A DNA stretch of 64,000 nucleotides, from NCBI RefSeq assembly GCF_013410065.1, contig NZ_JACCCW010000001.1:310001-374000 (forward strand). Reading direction: 5' to 3'. The notes beneath the pieces were generated by a model that worked only from the letters and a program-made list of their open reading frames with translations, ran no database searches and was not told the origin of the DNA. How positions within the stretch are numbered: position 1 is the first letter of the stretch; each line of letters opens with the position of its first letter. Shown piece by piece: positions 52,759 to 61,184 of the stretch. This DNA comes from Granulicella arctica (GTDB taxonomy: Bacteria > Acidobacteriota > Terriglobia > Terriglobales > Acidobacteriaceae). Made by a program: the position numbers and the translations under genes.

Positions 52759-53148
52759 TTACTCCTTTCCTGCGTTCTGCGTGTACTGCTGCATCACATC
52801 CTGCGCGGCCTTATGCTTCTCCTTACGCACCATCGTCATCGCTTCCGTGATCCATGTAGGCGATACCTTTTCACCGAGGATGAGAGGCTTGATGAGGTTC
52901 ACCAACAGCATCCGTGTGGCTACCAGTTCCGTGAATACAGCGTCATCCTGGGAGCGACGTGCTTCCCTCAAGAGAATCTCGCGTGCCCATTCACTGAGCG
53001 ATTTGCCCTGTGCATGAGCTGCGTCGTGCAACTCGCGCTGCTCCTTGGCAGTCACACGAGCATTTGCCATGCGGTCTCTTCCGGTGCGGCCTGCGGATCG
53101 CGCCAGTCGAACATCCATGCTGATCGTGGTGTTTTGCGAAGTGTCCAT
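52759..53148 (-). CDS. MobC-like relaxosome accessory protein
   Basis: 129 aa. The central part (VRLARSAGRTGRDRMANARV, KEQRELHDAAHAQGKSLSEW, AREILLREARR) fits the ribbon-helix-helix/MobC-type proteins that bind near oriT and help the relaxase melt DNA. ATG at 53148 chosen: GAGGAAG lies just upstream; the open frame continues to 53286 through the repeat region. Lies directly before the coupling-protein and relaxase genes and directly after a set of inverted and direct repeats that are probable binding sites. Confidence 0.7.
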   Translation of the reverse strand: MDTSQNTTISMDVRLARSAGRTGRDRMANARVTAKEQRELHDAAHAQGKSLSEWAREILLREARRSQDDAVFTELVATRMLLVNLIKPLILGEKVSPTWITEAMTMVRKEKHKAAQDVMQQYTQNAGKE

Positions 53149-53166
53149 AGCTTCCTCATAGACTCG

Positions 53167-53252
53167 GTAAACAATTGTTTTCGCAATGAAAACGGTTGTC
53201 TTACGGACGATTGCAGGTTGTTGGAAAGCAAGGACGTAAACAGTTGTTTTCG
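53167..53252. other. Three-copy 17-bp repeat: oriT or relaxosome binding-site candidate
   Basis: GTAAACAATTGTTTTCG (53167-53183) and GTAAACAGTTGTTTTCG (53236-53252) are direct repeats with one difference; an inverted, imperfect copy GAAAACGGTTGTCTTAC lies at 53188-53204. The first pair forms an inverted repeat around GCAAT. Position upstream of the MobC-like gene and next to the coupling protein and relaxase genes is where oriT or an autoregulatory operator would be expected. No nic site is identified. Confidence 0.55.
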
Positions 53253-53347
53253 TACTTGCTCCAAACACCACCCTGGAAGGGATCAAGTGTCAACATTCCT
53301 CCGGTGCGCAGCACCGTAGTGGCTCTGCCACTGATCTAGCAGCGGGA

Positions 53348-53674
53348 TCATTCCTTCGATCCCGCAACCGCTGCTGGCGTTTGTACTGGCGATAATGCTG
53401 CGGATTCCGGCTTCTTTACAGGCGGCTCCGCTACATCGTTCGCTGGCGCTCTTCGGATGCGAAGCGTCGAAGAAGCCTGCTTCGCTTGCGGCGTCTTCAG
53501 GAAGTCCTGGAAGTCGCGATCTTTCGAGAAGACGTAGGCGAGCGCCTGTTCCACGACATCATCGGCGGATGCATGGATGAAAGCGGCGTACTGATCGACC
53601 TGCGTTGCGGTTGAGTCAGTAAGCCGGATAGAGGCGCTCACCTGTCGGGTTTGGATAACTTCGAGTAGTGGCAT
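53348..53674 (-). CDS. Small CopG/RHH-like element protein
   Basis: 108 aa from an ATG with AAAGGAGA upstream. The first 55 residues (VSASIRLTDSTATQVDQYAA, SADDVVEQALAYVFSKDRDF) resemble a ribbon-helix-helix DNA-binding fold; the rest is proline/alanine-rich and disordered. Possibly a regulator of transfer or copy control. It lies between the primase gene and the repeat region. Family not certain. Confidence 0.5.
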   Translation of the reverse strand: MPLLEVIQTRQVSASIRLTDSTATQVDQYAAFIHASADDVVEQALAYVFSKDRDFQDFLKTPQAKQASSTLRIRRAPANDVAEPPVKKPESAALSPVQTPAAVAGSKE

Positions 53675-53699
53675 TGCTGTTCTCCTTTGGGTGATGAAT

Positions 53700-54644
53700 T
53701 CAGGCAATCTTGTCGCGGACGATCATGCGCTGCGCGGTGGCTGCGATCTCCCGCGCGCGAGCAGAGCAAAGTGTCGTGGGAAGCTCAGGCTGTCTGCGGC
53801 TTTCAAGCATCGCGATCACGTCGGCGATGCTTGTGCCTTCTCGCAACCAGAGACGGGCAGAAGCCATGTCTACAGTCCGCTGGGCGTAGTACGTGGGGTT
53901 GGGCTTATCAGAGCGGTGCGAAGCCAGCTCCAGGGTGAGCGTCAGGGCTTCTTTTCCGTGGGCAAGCTCACGCGAAACCCAAGCCCAATCATGCTCGGAG
54001 TTGGTCTGCATATCGCGACGGATCGGCTGCTGCGGGACAGGCGGGATCATGCAGGCTTCGCGCAAGACATACAGATGAAAATCATCCGGCTGGTAGGTCG
54101 CGTCCGAAAGGTATTGGACGGTGACGAGCTGCGCGGGATCGTACTTGCAATTCTTGAATCCGGGGATGCGAAGAACCCGGTTGCAGTCGGTGCAGGAGAT
54201 GTCGCCGTGGAATGCCATCGCGAGGAGCTTGAGCGTCATCTCTTGCGTGTAGAAGTCGAAATCCTCTACGCGCCACAACACCTGGTATTTCCCCGCCGAT
54301 GTAGAGACGATGACGTTCGGCTCCGGTACAAGCTCCGAGGTCCGGAGCGCAGCCAGCCGGGCCTCTCCGTTCACGTCAATGTCGATATAGAGATGGCGAA
54401 TGGAAGCGATGCAATCCTTAGTGCGCTTCCGGCTGCCGGAGAGAAGCGGATTTGCAGCCACATAGAGGTTCGCTCCATTACGGTTTTCATGAGCGAGCCA
54501 GCCCCGGTAACGAGGTGCGAGCGCACGTTCCAAAGGAACGATCCGTTGCTGTGTCTTTGCGGTGCTCTCGTTGCGAAGCAAGAGAGCGATGGTGTCACCC
54601 GGAGCGAAGCAACGGGTGAGAAAGTCTTGGGCAACTTCCTTCAT
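53700..54644 (-). CDS. RepB-type DNA primase domain protein
   Basis: 314 aa. The core matches RepB-like primases of mobile elements: RHLYIDIDVNGEARLAALR with metal-binding acidic residues, NVIVSTSAGKYQVLWRVEDF and CNRVLRIPGFKNCKYDP. The ATG at 54644 has GGAGG 9 nt upstream. It would prime complementary-strand synthesis after transfer or vegetative replication of the excised element. Placed just downstream of ssb in the same direction. Lacks the fused helicase found in some plasmid primases. Confidence 0.8.
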   Translation of the reverse strand: MKEVAQDFLTRCFAPGDTIALLLRNESTAKTQQRIVPLERALAPRYRGWLAHENRNGANLYVAANPLLSGSRKRTKDCIASIRHLYIDIDVNGEARLAALRTSELVPEPNVIVSTSAGKYQVLWRVEDFDFYTQEMTLKLLAMAFHGDISCTDCNRVLRIPGFKNCKYDPAQLVTVQYLSDATYQPDDFHLYVLREACMIPPVPQQPIRRDMQTNSEHDWAWVSRELAHGKEALTLTLELASHRSDKPNPTYYAQRTVDMASARLWLREGTSIADVIAMLESRRQPELPTTLCSARAREIAATAQRMIVRDKIA

Positions 54645-54746
54645 GGAACCACCTCCATTCATGTGTCTGCGAGCGCGATGCCACGGGCCTTTAGCAGCCG
54701 AAGAGGTCCGGCTCGATGCCGGACTCTTCGGAGAGGAGGAAGGGGC

Positions 54747-55121
54747 CTATGCGGCCTCTTCCTCGGTGGATTCATCATCGTCATCCGCTGCCGCTTTCTG
54801 AGCCCGATCCAGCTTGAGAATCGAGTTCACCCGGATCTCCCAGATGGTCACTTCGGTGTTGGTCTTCGTGCTGTCGTACTTGCGGCTGCGCAGCTCGCCC
54901 TCGACCTGGATATGAGCGCCCTTCTTGAGCGTGGCGGCGAACTCTCCGAGCTTGCCGAAGACCACGCAACGGTGCCATTCGGTGTGCTCGATGTACTTGC
55001 CGTCCTTCTTGTAGGAGCTCTTGGTTGCCAGCGAGAGAGTGGTGAGGCTGCGGTCGTTGTTGGTGCGAACCTCTGCGTCGTTGCCGAGGAATCCGATGAG
55101 GGTGACTTTGTTTGAGTACAT
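54747..55121 (-). CDS. ssb: Single-stranded DNA-binding protein
   Basis: 124 aa with an OB fold of the SSB family (NKVTLIGFLGNDAEVRTNND, HTEWHRCVVFGKLGEFAATL, KKGAHIQVEGELRSRKY). The C-terminal tail is acidic (DDDDESTEEEAA) but lacks the usual terminal DIPF-like motif, as in many element-encoded SSBs. Start at 55121 with GGAGATC upstream; the frame is open further to 55604 but that part is GC-rich and non-coding in appearance. It coats transferred single strands. Confidence 0.9.
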   Translation of the reverse strand: MYSNKVTLIGFLGNDAEVRTNNDRSLTTLSLATKSSYKKDGKYIEHTEWHRCVVFGKLGEFAATLKKGAHIQVEGELRSRKYDSTKTNTEVTIWEIRVNSILKLDRAQKAAADDDDESTEEEAA

Positions 55122-55652
55122 GGTGGTGATCTCCGTTTCGTTGAATTTCCCGTATCCTGCTCGGGTCACACTTGGCAAAGCCAGCGAGTGGGCCCGGCTC
55201 CCAAGTGCCAAGGAGTGCTTTCTTGGCGGGGCCCGAAAGAAGTTTGCGCGGCGTTCGTTGCCGCGGTTCTCAAACTTCTTTTGGGAGGAACCGAGACCCT
55301 GAAAGGGCGCTGTAAGCGAAGCAGAACGACGCCGTGCCGCCGGGCGCCGGTTTGGCCCCGAAGCGTGACCCCGAGCAGAGGACGGGATACGAGGCGGAAG
55401 GCTCCCCAATGCACCGAAGTCAGACTCTTGATCTCGGCGCTTGAAGTTCGCCCGAACCGCAGCTATCTTCCGAGCGGCAAAGGCTCCATCGAAGGACGGC
55501 ATCGAGTACCCGCCGTTGCGTTCACGGTAGCTCTCAGCCGCTATGCTGGGCGCTTTCAGAGACGAGTTGGGCTGTGCAGCCGATTTGGCAGCATGACGGT
55601 ACATCGGAGTGACCTCGATTCGGGTTAGGTTCTCTAGCTGTATGCCTGGGGC
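55122..55652. other. GC-rich non-coding region with complex inverted repeats
   Basis: 530 bp without a convincing gene in the middle of the transfer operon. It holds a hairpin AAGTTTG-CGCGGC / GCCGCG-(5-nt bulge)-CAAACTT at 55240-55277 and, beside it, a nested repeat from GGGCCCG (about 55189) to CGGGGCCC (about 55235) with inner CCAAG/CTTGG. Candidates are a single-strand origin, a structured leader of ssb, or a transcription attenuator. Confidence 0.45.
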
Positions 55653-56621
55653 TCAGGCGGCGGAAGCACGATAGATGTCCTCCGTCTGGAAGCTCTGGTC
55701 TGCATGGGTATATCCGGTCACGGTAATCAGCTCGCGCACTCGGCGACGGCCCGTGACATCGCGCTCGCAGTACAGAACGAAGTCAATTGCTTCCGCTGTC
55801 TCGGAGCGGATGAATGCGTGATTGAGATTGGCCCGCGCACTCAAGGCCAAGTCCGAGAGCCTGTTCAGCGCGTCCCAAGCGGACTTCGCATGGATGGTGG
55901 AGAGCGTCCCACCATGCCCCGTATTCATCGCTTGCAGCAGGTCATAGCCGCACTCATCGCGTATCTCGCCCATAATGATGCGGTCGGGACGGTGACGCAG
56001 AGCGGCGGCCAATAGCTGGCTGGGAGTGATGCCAACCTGACCGGGAATCGCCTCGACAGCCTCCCAACGGACGGCATTGGGATGCGACACCTTCAGCTCT
56101 GCCGGTTGCTCGATGACAACAAGGCGCTCCTGCTGGGGAACGTGGTCAAGCAAAGCCTTCATCAAGGTCGTCTTTCCTGAGCTGGTTCCGCCGCTGATGA
56201 TCCCATTCTTTCGTTCGTTGATAAAGCCGATTACCTTATCTCGGACCGGCTCCGGCAAGCTACCAGCCGCGATCAGCTCATCGGAGGTGTACCAGCGGTT
56301 GAATTTGCGGATGGTCAGGGTTGGGCCGTTGATCGAAGACGGGGCACCCACGACCGCCACACGCGAGCCATCCGGTAAGCGCGTATTGAGGATCGGATTC
56401 TGGGTAGTGAGGTCCTGTCCAAGGATGCGCGCCACGCGCTCAATGGCAGCCTGCAGCCGGTCGTTCGAATACGGTGTCGCCAGGGGGATATGCTCGACGA
56501 TGCCGTTCCGGTCCGCATAAACTCCGGTGGTGCCATTCACCATGAGGTCGGAGATGGAAGGGTCAAGCAGGAGCGCCCGCAACTCCTCGGGAAAGAACGG
56601 CAGTATAAGGTGGTAGCTCAT
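55653..56621 (-). CDS. virB11: VirB11/TrbB-type secretion ATPase
   Basis: 322-aa hexameric ATPase of the conjugation channel: Walker A IISGGTSSGKTTLMKALL, Asp box ERLVVIEQPAELKVSHPNAV, Walker B RPDRIIMGEIRDECGYDLLQ and the His box MNTGHGGTLSTIHAKSA. It drives pilus assembly and substrate loading at the cytoplasmic side. ATG at 56621 overlaps the stop of the VirB8-like gene (ATGA). Residues before that in the open frame are translation of upstream coding DNA and are excluded. Confidence 0.92.
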   Translation of the reverse strand: MSYHLILPFFPEELRALLLDPSISDLMVNGTTGVYADRNGIVEHIPLATPYSNDRLQAAIERVARILGQDLTTQNPILNTRLPDGSRVAVVGAPSSINGPTLTIRKFNRWYTSDELIAAGSLPEPVRDKVIGFINERKNGIISGGTSSGKTTLMKALLDHVPQQERLVVIEQPAELKVSHPNAVRWEAVEAIPGQVGITPSQLLAAALRHRPDRIIMGEIRDECGYDLLQAMNTGHGGTLSTIHAKSAWDALNRLSDLALSARANLNHAFIRSETAEAIDFVLYCERDVTGRRRVRELITVTGYTHADQSFQTEDIYRASAA

Positions 56622-57424
56622 CGTGTCGCTCCTGCAGCAGGCATTGCCGGGAGGGCCGGCAACGCTGTAGTGGTTCCTGGCGCTATCGGGTCGACCGAAA
56701 GCCTGTTCTCGTGGAACTCCGTGATGGTCAATCCAAGCGGATTGATCGTCTCGAACTGCGGAAAGATGCGGGCCTGGTCGCTGACCTGTTTCGGATTCAG
56801 ATAGTAGGTAATACTGAGCATCCAATGCTCCGTGCGAGGCTCGCGGGAGTTCTGGGCGGAATAGAACCTATCAATCGCAACAAGGGCTGTCCCACGGGCG
56901 ATCCGTACGCCCTGAACGGTCTCGTCCGACATCGACGTGATCGTGACGTTCTTCACTTGCACGTCGCTCGTCTCGATCTGCCCCGCCACCACTTGCGAGA
57001 CAAGATGATTGGCGTTGTCCGCGGTCATCAACTGCGAGGCAAGCGTCTGCGACAGAAAGTAGTAGTTGAGAGGGTATTTCTTGGCGATGGTGTCCCGGCC
57101 AATCGTGTAGCGATAGTTGGCCCAATCGGTGAGGTACGTCCGCACCTCTCCCTCACGCGGGCTGTAGTTCAGATCGCTGTATTGGATCGCCTGGGCGCGG
57201 CCCATCTCATCGATCCGGATGTAGCGATTCGCAATGGGACGATGTGCCAGAGAGAAGTTGAGCCACATCGAACCGAGTAGCACAACCGTCCCGCAACCGA
57301 TGGCGAGACGGTAGGCTTTGCGCTCGGCATAATGGGAGGCATAGACCTCATTTCCGATGTGGTCGGTGAGCAGGGCTTGCTCCGGCGTCAGCGCGCTTTC
57401 AACGGGTGCTGTGTGTGTGGACAT
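56618..57424 (-). CDS. virB8: VirB8/TrbF-like inner-membrane channel protein
   Basis: 268 aa: a cytoplasmic tail, one membrane helix (LAIGCGTVVLLGSMWLNFSL, about 40-60) and a periplasmic VirB8/TrbF domain (VRTYLTDWANYRYTIGRDTI, TEHWMLSITYYLNPKQVSDQ, NPLGLTITEFHENRL). It nucleates the inner-membrane part of the type IV secretion complex. The NPLG motif at the C-terminal side is typical of TrbF/VirB8. Coupled by overlap to virB11 and partly overlapped by a small membrane-protein gene upstream. Confidence 0.86.
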   Translation of the reverse strand: MSTHTAPVESALTPEQALLTDHIGNEVYASHYAERKAYRLAIGCGTVVLLGSMWLNFSLAHRPIANRYIRIDEMGRAQAIQYSDLNYSPREGEVRTYLTDWANYRYTIGRDTIAKKYPLNYYFLSQTLASQLMTADNANHLVSQVVAGQIETSDVQVKNVTITSMSDETVQGVRIARGTALVAIDRFYSAQNSREPRTEHWMLSITYYLNPKQVSDQARIFPQFETINPLGLTITEFHENRLSVDPIAPGTTTALPALPAMPAAGATR

Positions 57425-57584
57425 GAGGATCTTGACTCCTTTCCGAGACGGCGTGGAAAACGACATAGGCGTAGATGAATCCGTAGACGATCACGCCTAT
57501 CAAGAAAAGCCACAGGAGGGGGCGAACGATGCGCCAAATGCCTGTAGCTCTACCGAAGAAATAACCGAATAGAAAGTCCCACAT
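57399..57584 (-). CDS. Small single-span membrane protein in the transfer operon
   Basis: 61 aa beginning MWDFLFGYFFGRATGIW, with one hydrophobic segment (PLLWLFLIGVIVYGFIYAYV). It overlaps the start of the virB8 gene by 26 nt and follows the virB6 gene by 4 nt, so it is very likely translated. No family recognised; could be a small T4SS accessory or entry-exclusion-like protein. Confidence 0.55.
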   Translation of the reverse strand: MWDFLFGYFFGRATGIWRIVRPLLWLFLIGVIVYGFIYAYVVFHAVSERSQDPHVHTHSTR

Positions 57585-57588
57585 ATGC

Positions 57589-58524
57589 TTATGCGCCTCC
57601 TGCTCGAACTGCGATTGTGGCGAGTCCTCCGGCAACGTCTGAAGCCCTCGATGCCAGTCCTGCCGCGCCACCAAAGATGGACTGAGTCATGCTCGGAATG
57701 AACAGCATATTAATGATGAAAGCGACGAAGACCATTAAGCAAGGGATCAAATTCGCAATCCACATATCCATCGAATAGTTGCCGTTGAAGGTCTGCTGAA
57801 GGAATCCATTCATGAATCCGGCCCACACATAGATGAAGGCGGCCGCGACAGCGCGAATCATAGCGAAGCTGATGAGCACATCAAGGAAGTGGAAGAACTT
57901 TGCTTTGAAGGTCTGTGTCATGAGCAACGGCACAAAGACAGGACCAAAGAGCGCCGTCACTCCGTAGAGGATGAAGGCGCTGCAATTGATGACGAACAAG
58001 ATGGCTGATGCCAAGCCAAGCATGATCTGGACGAGTACATAGCAGAGGATCTGAACGGGTGCGGTGAAAGACGGCATGGACGTTCCATCGCCGGCGTTCT
58101 TGAGAAGCTGGAGCAACTGGTCGAGCGAATGTTGATCGAACGCCGCGACCATCGCCTGTGCGATGTATGAAAAGAAGTGATTGATGCCGAAGCTGGCACC
58201 GGGAAACGGATTGACCCAATAGTTCAGCAGCAAGCTGCACACGATGAGCTTGAGCAGGAAGTGGGTAAGGTCGCCCGCACGCACGGGATGGTGATGCAGC
58301 CGGAACGTCATCGTGCTGGTGTTCCAGTTGATGACCATGTTCACAAGGGTGAAGAGAGAGATGCAGCTCAGCTCCGTCCAACCGAACTGGGTCAACGCGC
58401 CGCCGTTCTGCGTGGTGAGGTTGGTCAGGTTGTTGGTGAACTGGTAGAGCCAGTCCATGCCCGACGATGCGGACGGCAGTGCTTGTGCGAGAACGGCGAT
58501 GCTCATATCGGTCTCCGGTGACAT
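57589..58524 (-). CDS. virB6: VirB6/TrbL-like polytopic membrane protein
   Basis: 311 aa with at least five hydrophobic segments (ISLFTLVNMVINW, LIVCSLLLNYWV, CYVLVQIMLGLASAILFVIN, ILYGVTALFGPVFVPLLMT, NLIPCLMVFVAFIINMLFI) and an aromatic, amphipathic N-terminus, as in TrbL/VirB6. It forms the inner-membrane part of the channel. The ATG at 58524 forms TGATG with the stop of the small gene before it; ATG 58506 with GGAGA is an alternative. Confidence 0.82.
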   Translation of the reverse strand: MSPETDMSIAVLAQALPSASSGMDWLYQFTNNLTNLTTQNGGALTQFGWTELSCISLFTLVNMVINWNTSTMTFRLHHHPVRAGDLTHFLLKLIVCSLLLNYWVNPFPGASFGINHFFSYIAQAMVAAFDQHSLDQLLQLLKNAGDGTSMPSFTAPVQILCYVLVQIMLGLASAILFVINCSAFILYGVTALFGPVFVPLLMTQTFKAKFFHFLDVLISFAMIRAVAAAFIYVWAGFMNGFLQQTFNGNYSMDMWIANLIPCLMVFVAFIINMLFIPSMTQSIFGGAAGLASRASDVAGGLATIAVRAGGA

Positions 58525-58772
58525 CAGGGGATATAGCTCTTCCAAGTCTTGCCTTCGTTACCAGCGGCGGAATTATGCCGCTTCTTGTCCTGCTCTACCT
58601 TCTTGCGAAACGCTTCATCCTGCCGCTCGCGCTCCTAGGCGTCGTGCTGTTGCTGCTGAAGGATAGCGGCGGCCTTGTGAGCCTCATGACTCTGGTAAAT
58701 CACGGCGCTGCAGATGGCCGTCAGCGCCGCAAGGATCGCGAGCAGTATCTTGGTGTTGATCGCTTTCGGCAT
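58524..58772 (-). pseudogene. Small transfer-operon membrane protein interrupted by an in-frame amber codon
   Basis: Begins MPKAINTKILLAILAALTAI with one membrane helix, then ILQQQQHDA, a TAG at codon 46 (58635-58637), and continues in the same frame as ERERQDEAFRKKVEQDKKRH to GKTWKSYIP and TGA, a continuation of the same charged helix. The last residues resemble the end of the neighbouring VirB5-like protein (NTWQTYLP). The stop overlaps the virB6 start. Either a recent nonsense mutation, a sequencing error, or readthrough. Confidence 0.65.
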
Positions 58773-58784
58773 CGCGTCTCCGAA

Positions 58785-59570
58785 TCAGGGAAGATAGGTC
58801 TGCCAGGTGTTGCTTTCGTTCGCCGCACTCACGTTGTTGGTCGAACGTTGCTGCTGAACAAAGGCGGCGGTATTTAGGTCTTGTGCCGCAGCGTTCCTGC
58901 GCTCCATATTGGTGACGGTCATCTGTGAAGCGAGGCAAGCCTGCAAGACGCCCTGCGATTGCATCTCGGACATCTTCTGCGCTTCCGCTGCATTCAGGAG
59001 ATTGAGCTGTTCGACTTCGGTGTTGGTGCCATCGCTAGCGTCGAGCTGCTGCGAGGCGAGCGTGTTGTTCGCGGTAACGTTCTGTGTCCGCGCACCTCTG
59101 TACTGGCCGACAGCCGTAAGGCAGTCGGGAGAGATGGAGTCCGACGCCTCGATCATGGCGAGTTGCGAGAGCTGGGCACTCCCCGGGGTCTGTCCTTGCA
59201 GGTAGGTGGTTGTGTTCCCGCTTACCTTGATCGTTCCGGCTGTCCACGCCGTGGACGACGCGCTGGGCGAGTTGGTATTGAGCGCGATGCTCATGCCGCT
59301 CGTCTCGCCAAACATATTCGTGACGTTGGCGTTCTTCATGGCATTCAAGGTTGTCTGCCACTGCTGCTTGAGCGAGAAGTGCGTCACGTTGTTCTTGAGC
59401 ATCTTGTATTGCGTCTCCAGCGTCGTGAGCTGGGAGACGAGACTGGCGTAGCTGGTTGGGTCGAAGACGATGTCGCCGATCCCGAAGAGAGCGAAGCTGG
59501 GTGTGGCGGTCAACAACAGCAGACCGCCGGTTAGAAGATACTTGTTGCGTTTGGTCATCACGAGTTTCAT
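58785..59570 (-). CDS. VirB5/TrbJ-like exported pilus-associated protein
   Basis: 261 aa with a signal peptide (KYLLTGGLLLLTATPSFA) and a mature part of helices and low-complexity Asn/Ser/Thr (LVSQLTTLETQYKMLKNNVT, QLDASDGTNTEVEQLNLLNA, SQGVLQACLASQMTVTNMER). Order and features match TrbJ/VirB5 proteins, which sit at the pilus tip or in the periplasm. Start at 59570 follows AAAGGAGG. Located between the small exported protein and the interrupted gene. Confidence 0.75.
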   Translation of the reverse strand: MKLVMTKRNKYLLTGGLLLLTATPSFALFGIGDIVFDPTSYASLVSQLTTLETQYKMLKNNVTHFSLKQQWQTTLNAMKNANVTNMFGETSGMSIALNTNSPSASSTAWTAGTIKVSGNTTTYLQGQTPGSAQLSQLAMIEASDSISPDCLTAVGQYRGARTQNVTANNTLASQQLDASDGTNTEVEQLNLLNAAEAQKMSEMQSQGVLQACLASQMTVTNMERRNAAAQDLNTAAFVQQQRSTNNVSAANESNTWQTYLP

Positions 59571-59593
59571 ACAGCCTCCTTTGGGTGAAAAAG

Positions 59594-59824
59594 CTAGAAG
59601 CACTGCGGGCAGGTGGGGTCCAACCTGTCCAGGGAAAAGTGACGGATGTCGGTCACGATCTTGCATGGAAACTCCGTCACAGCGTCAACGGTCTGGATAA
59701 ACCATTCGAGCGTGCTGGCTACAGAGCTACGTCCAACAGGCGAGAGGAGAAGAGTGAGAGCCAGCGTGGATGCACTGACTGAGACAATGAGCCTGTTGCG
59801 TCTTGTAATCGCGAGTGTGGTCAT
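59594..59824 (-). CDS. Small exported protein of the transfer operon
   Basis: 76 aa starting MTTLAITRRNRLIVSVSAST with a signal-like hydrophobic segment (ASTLALTLLLSPVG) and a short mature part ending CPQCF. The terminal CxxC plus an earlier Cys could form a disulphide. GAGAGG precedes the ATG. No family recognised; place in the operon suggests a T4SS accessory. Confidence 0.55.
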   Translation of the reverse strand: MTTLAITRRNRLIVSVSASTLALTLLLSPVGRSSVASTLEWFIQTVDAVTEFPCKIVTDIRHFSLDRLDPTCPQCF

Positions 59825-59850
59825 GCGGTTTTCCTCTCTCACAAGAGCAT

Positions 59851-61182
59851 TTACATGGTTGGATCGACGCGATGCTGCGCGTAGGACGGGATGAGGATGT
59901 CGCGCCCGACGTATACGCGGGCACGGGAACCTTCCTTAAGCGTGATGACAGGCAGCCGATTCAGGAAGTGGTTCAACACCTGCTCACCCTCGGTGGCCGA
60001 CTGCTCGGAGATCCCGCTGCGTATCTGAGAGGACGCCGTAAGCACGCTGCCGTTGTTTCCGATCTGCGCCAATCCACCTAAACCGCCAACGGCAGCCGCC
60101 GCGCCAAACGCCATCAGATAGCCGTGGTCTACTTTCGTTGCAAGGCCGGTTGTGCCAAGTGGGTCAAGGCCGATGTACTTGTCGAAGTCAAGCGAGAACC
60201 CATCCGGGCAAACGGCGCGATGGAAGGTGACGAACATCTTGCGCTGTTGCGCATTGCCGACGCTCTGTACTGTGCCGATCAGGCGAGTACCCTGCGGCAT
60301 GAGAAGCTGCTGATGGTCGTGCGAGTAGTAGTCGGTGGTGAGCATAACCAGGATCGGGCCACTCAACCCACCGTCAATATGGTTGGTAACAACCCCTTCA
60401 AATACCGTTCCCTCGAAGACGCGATAAAGACGGCCCTGATAGTTATCGAAGTCGTATTCAGCCATCGGGTCGGCCTTGGAATCTGATTTCGACGGCTTGG
60501 CAGAAGTGGTTTGTACGATTCCGGGTTTGTCGCTTGCGCTGCTGGAAGATGTCCCAGCGGCCACCTCCGTAGCCGTCTGGGAGCGTGCCTCCTCACGCTC
60601 CCCCATGACAGCCGTTGCCGCTTGCGGCGGAACGGCGGCACCGGGTGCTGCGCCCGCGTGGGCAAAGTCGATAGCGACCGTATCGCTGTTGATGGCGTCC
60701 TGCGCTTGTTTCTCCTTCGCAAGCTGTTTTTGCTTGGCCTCTGCCTGGGCCTGCGAGATGTTCGAGGTGTGCTGCGGTGCATTCGGGCTATTGCCATAGA
60801 TCGCATCGCGCTGCGCAGCCGTCATCGGCTGTGTCCCGGCGGCCTCTGGGCCGGGGACACTTTGTTCGGCCTGGAGCTGCTGCATCGCAGCGGCCAACTC
60901 CTGCTGATGTTGGCGCTCCTCCGCATCCCGTTGTGCCTGTACCTGCTGCTGCGTCGAAAAGCTGTTTACCTGCTGGGCATTCGGCGAAGCGGGGCGCATG
61001 GTCATTGAGCTTGCCGGGGCTGCTTTCTTGTTGCCGCTCAACAGGCTCGACACATTGGCAACGCCGATCAGGGCAATGATGACAACTAGAACGATCACCA
61101 CAGGCATACCCTTTTTTAGTGGTGATTTCGCTTCCGGCTGCTCCGGGACGGTCGCGGGCGGATTCTGGTTTGGCTCCGTCAT
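59851..61182 (-). CDS. virB10: VirB10/TrbI-like channel protein
   Basis: 443 aa: short cytoplasmic tail, one membrane helix (GMPVVIVLVVIIALIGVANV), a long Gln/Ala-rich periplasmic linker (about 65-240) and the conserved VirB10 C-terminal domain (YRVFEGTVFEGVVTNHIDGG, HDHQQLLMPQGTRLIGTVQS, HGYLMAFGAAAAVGGLGG). It spans the cell envelope and opens the outer-membrane pore on energy from the ATPases. Directly follows virB9 with 2 nt between. Confidence 0.9.
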   Translation of the reverse strand: MTEPNQNPPATVPEQPEAKSPLKKGMPVVIVLVVIIALIGVANVSSLLSGNKKAAPASSMTMRPASPNAQQVNSFSTQQQVQAQRDAEERQHQQELAAAMQQLQAEQSVPGPEAAGTQPMTAAQRDAIYGNSPNAPQHTSNISQAQAEAKQKQLAKEKQAQDAINSDTVAIDFAHAGAAPGAAVPPQAATAVMGEREEARSQTATEVAAGTSSSSASDKPGIVQTTSAKPSKSDSKADPMAEYDFDNYQGRLYRVFEGTVFEGVVTNHIDGGLSGPILVMLTTDYYSHDHQQLLMPQGTRLIGTVQSVGNAQQRKMFVTFHRAVCPDGFSLDFDKYIGLDPLGTTGLATKVDHGYLMAFGAAAAVGGLGGLAQIGNNGSVLTASSQIRSGISEQSATEGEQVLNHFLNRLPVITLKEGSRARVYVGRDILIPSYAQHRVDPTM

Positions 61183-61184
61183 GG

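Noticed and set aside
53167..53252. CRISPR array
   Set aside because: Repeats are 17 bp, one is inverted and spacing is irregular; no cas genes are present anywhere in the window.
55121..55604. Longer SSB with 161 extra N-terminal residues
   Set aside because: The extension is arginine/serine-rich translation of the structured GC-rich region; the OB fold begins right after the ATG at 55121, which has a ribosome-binding site.
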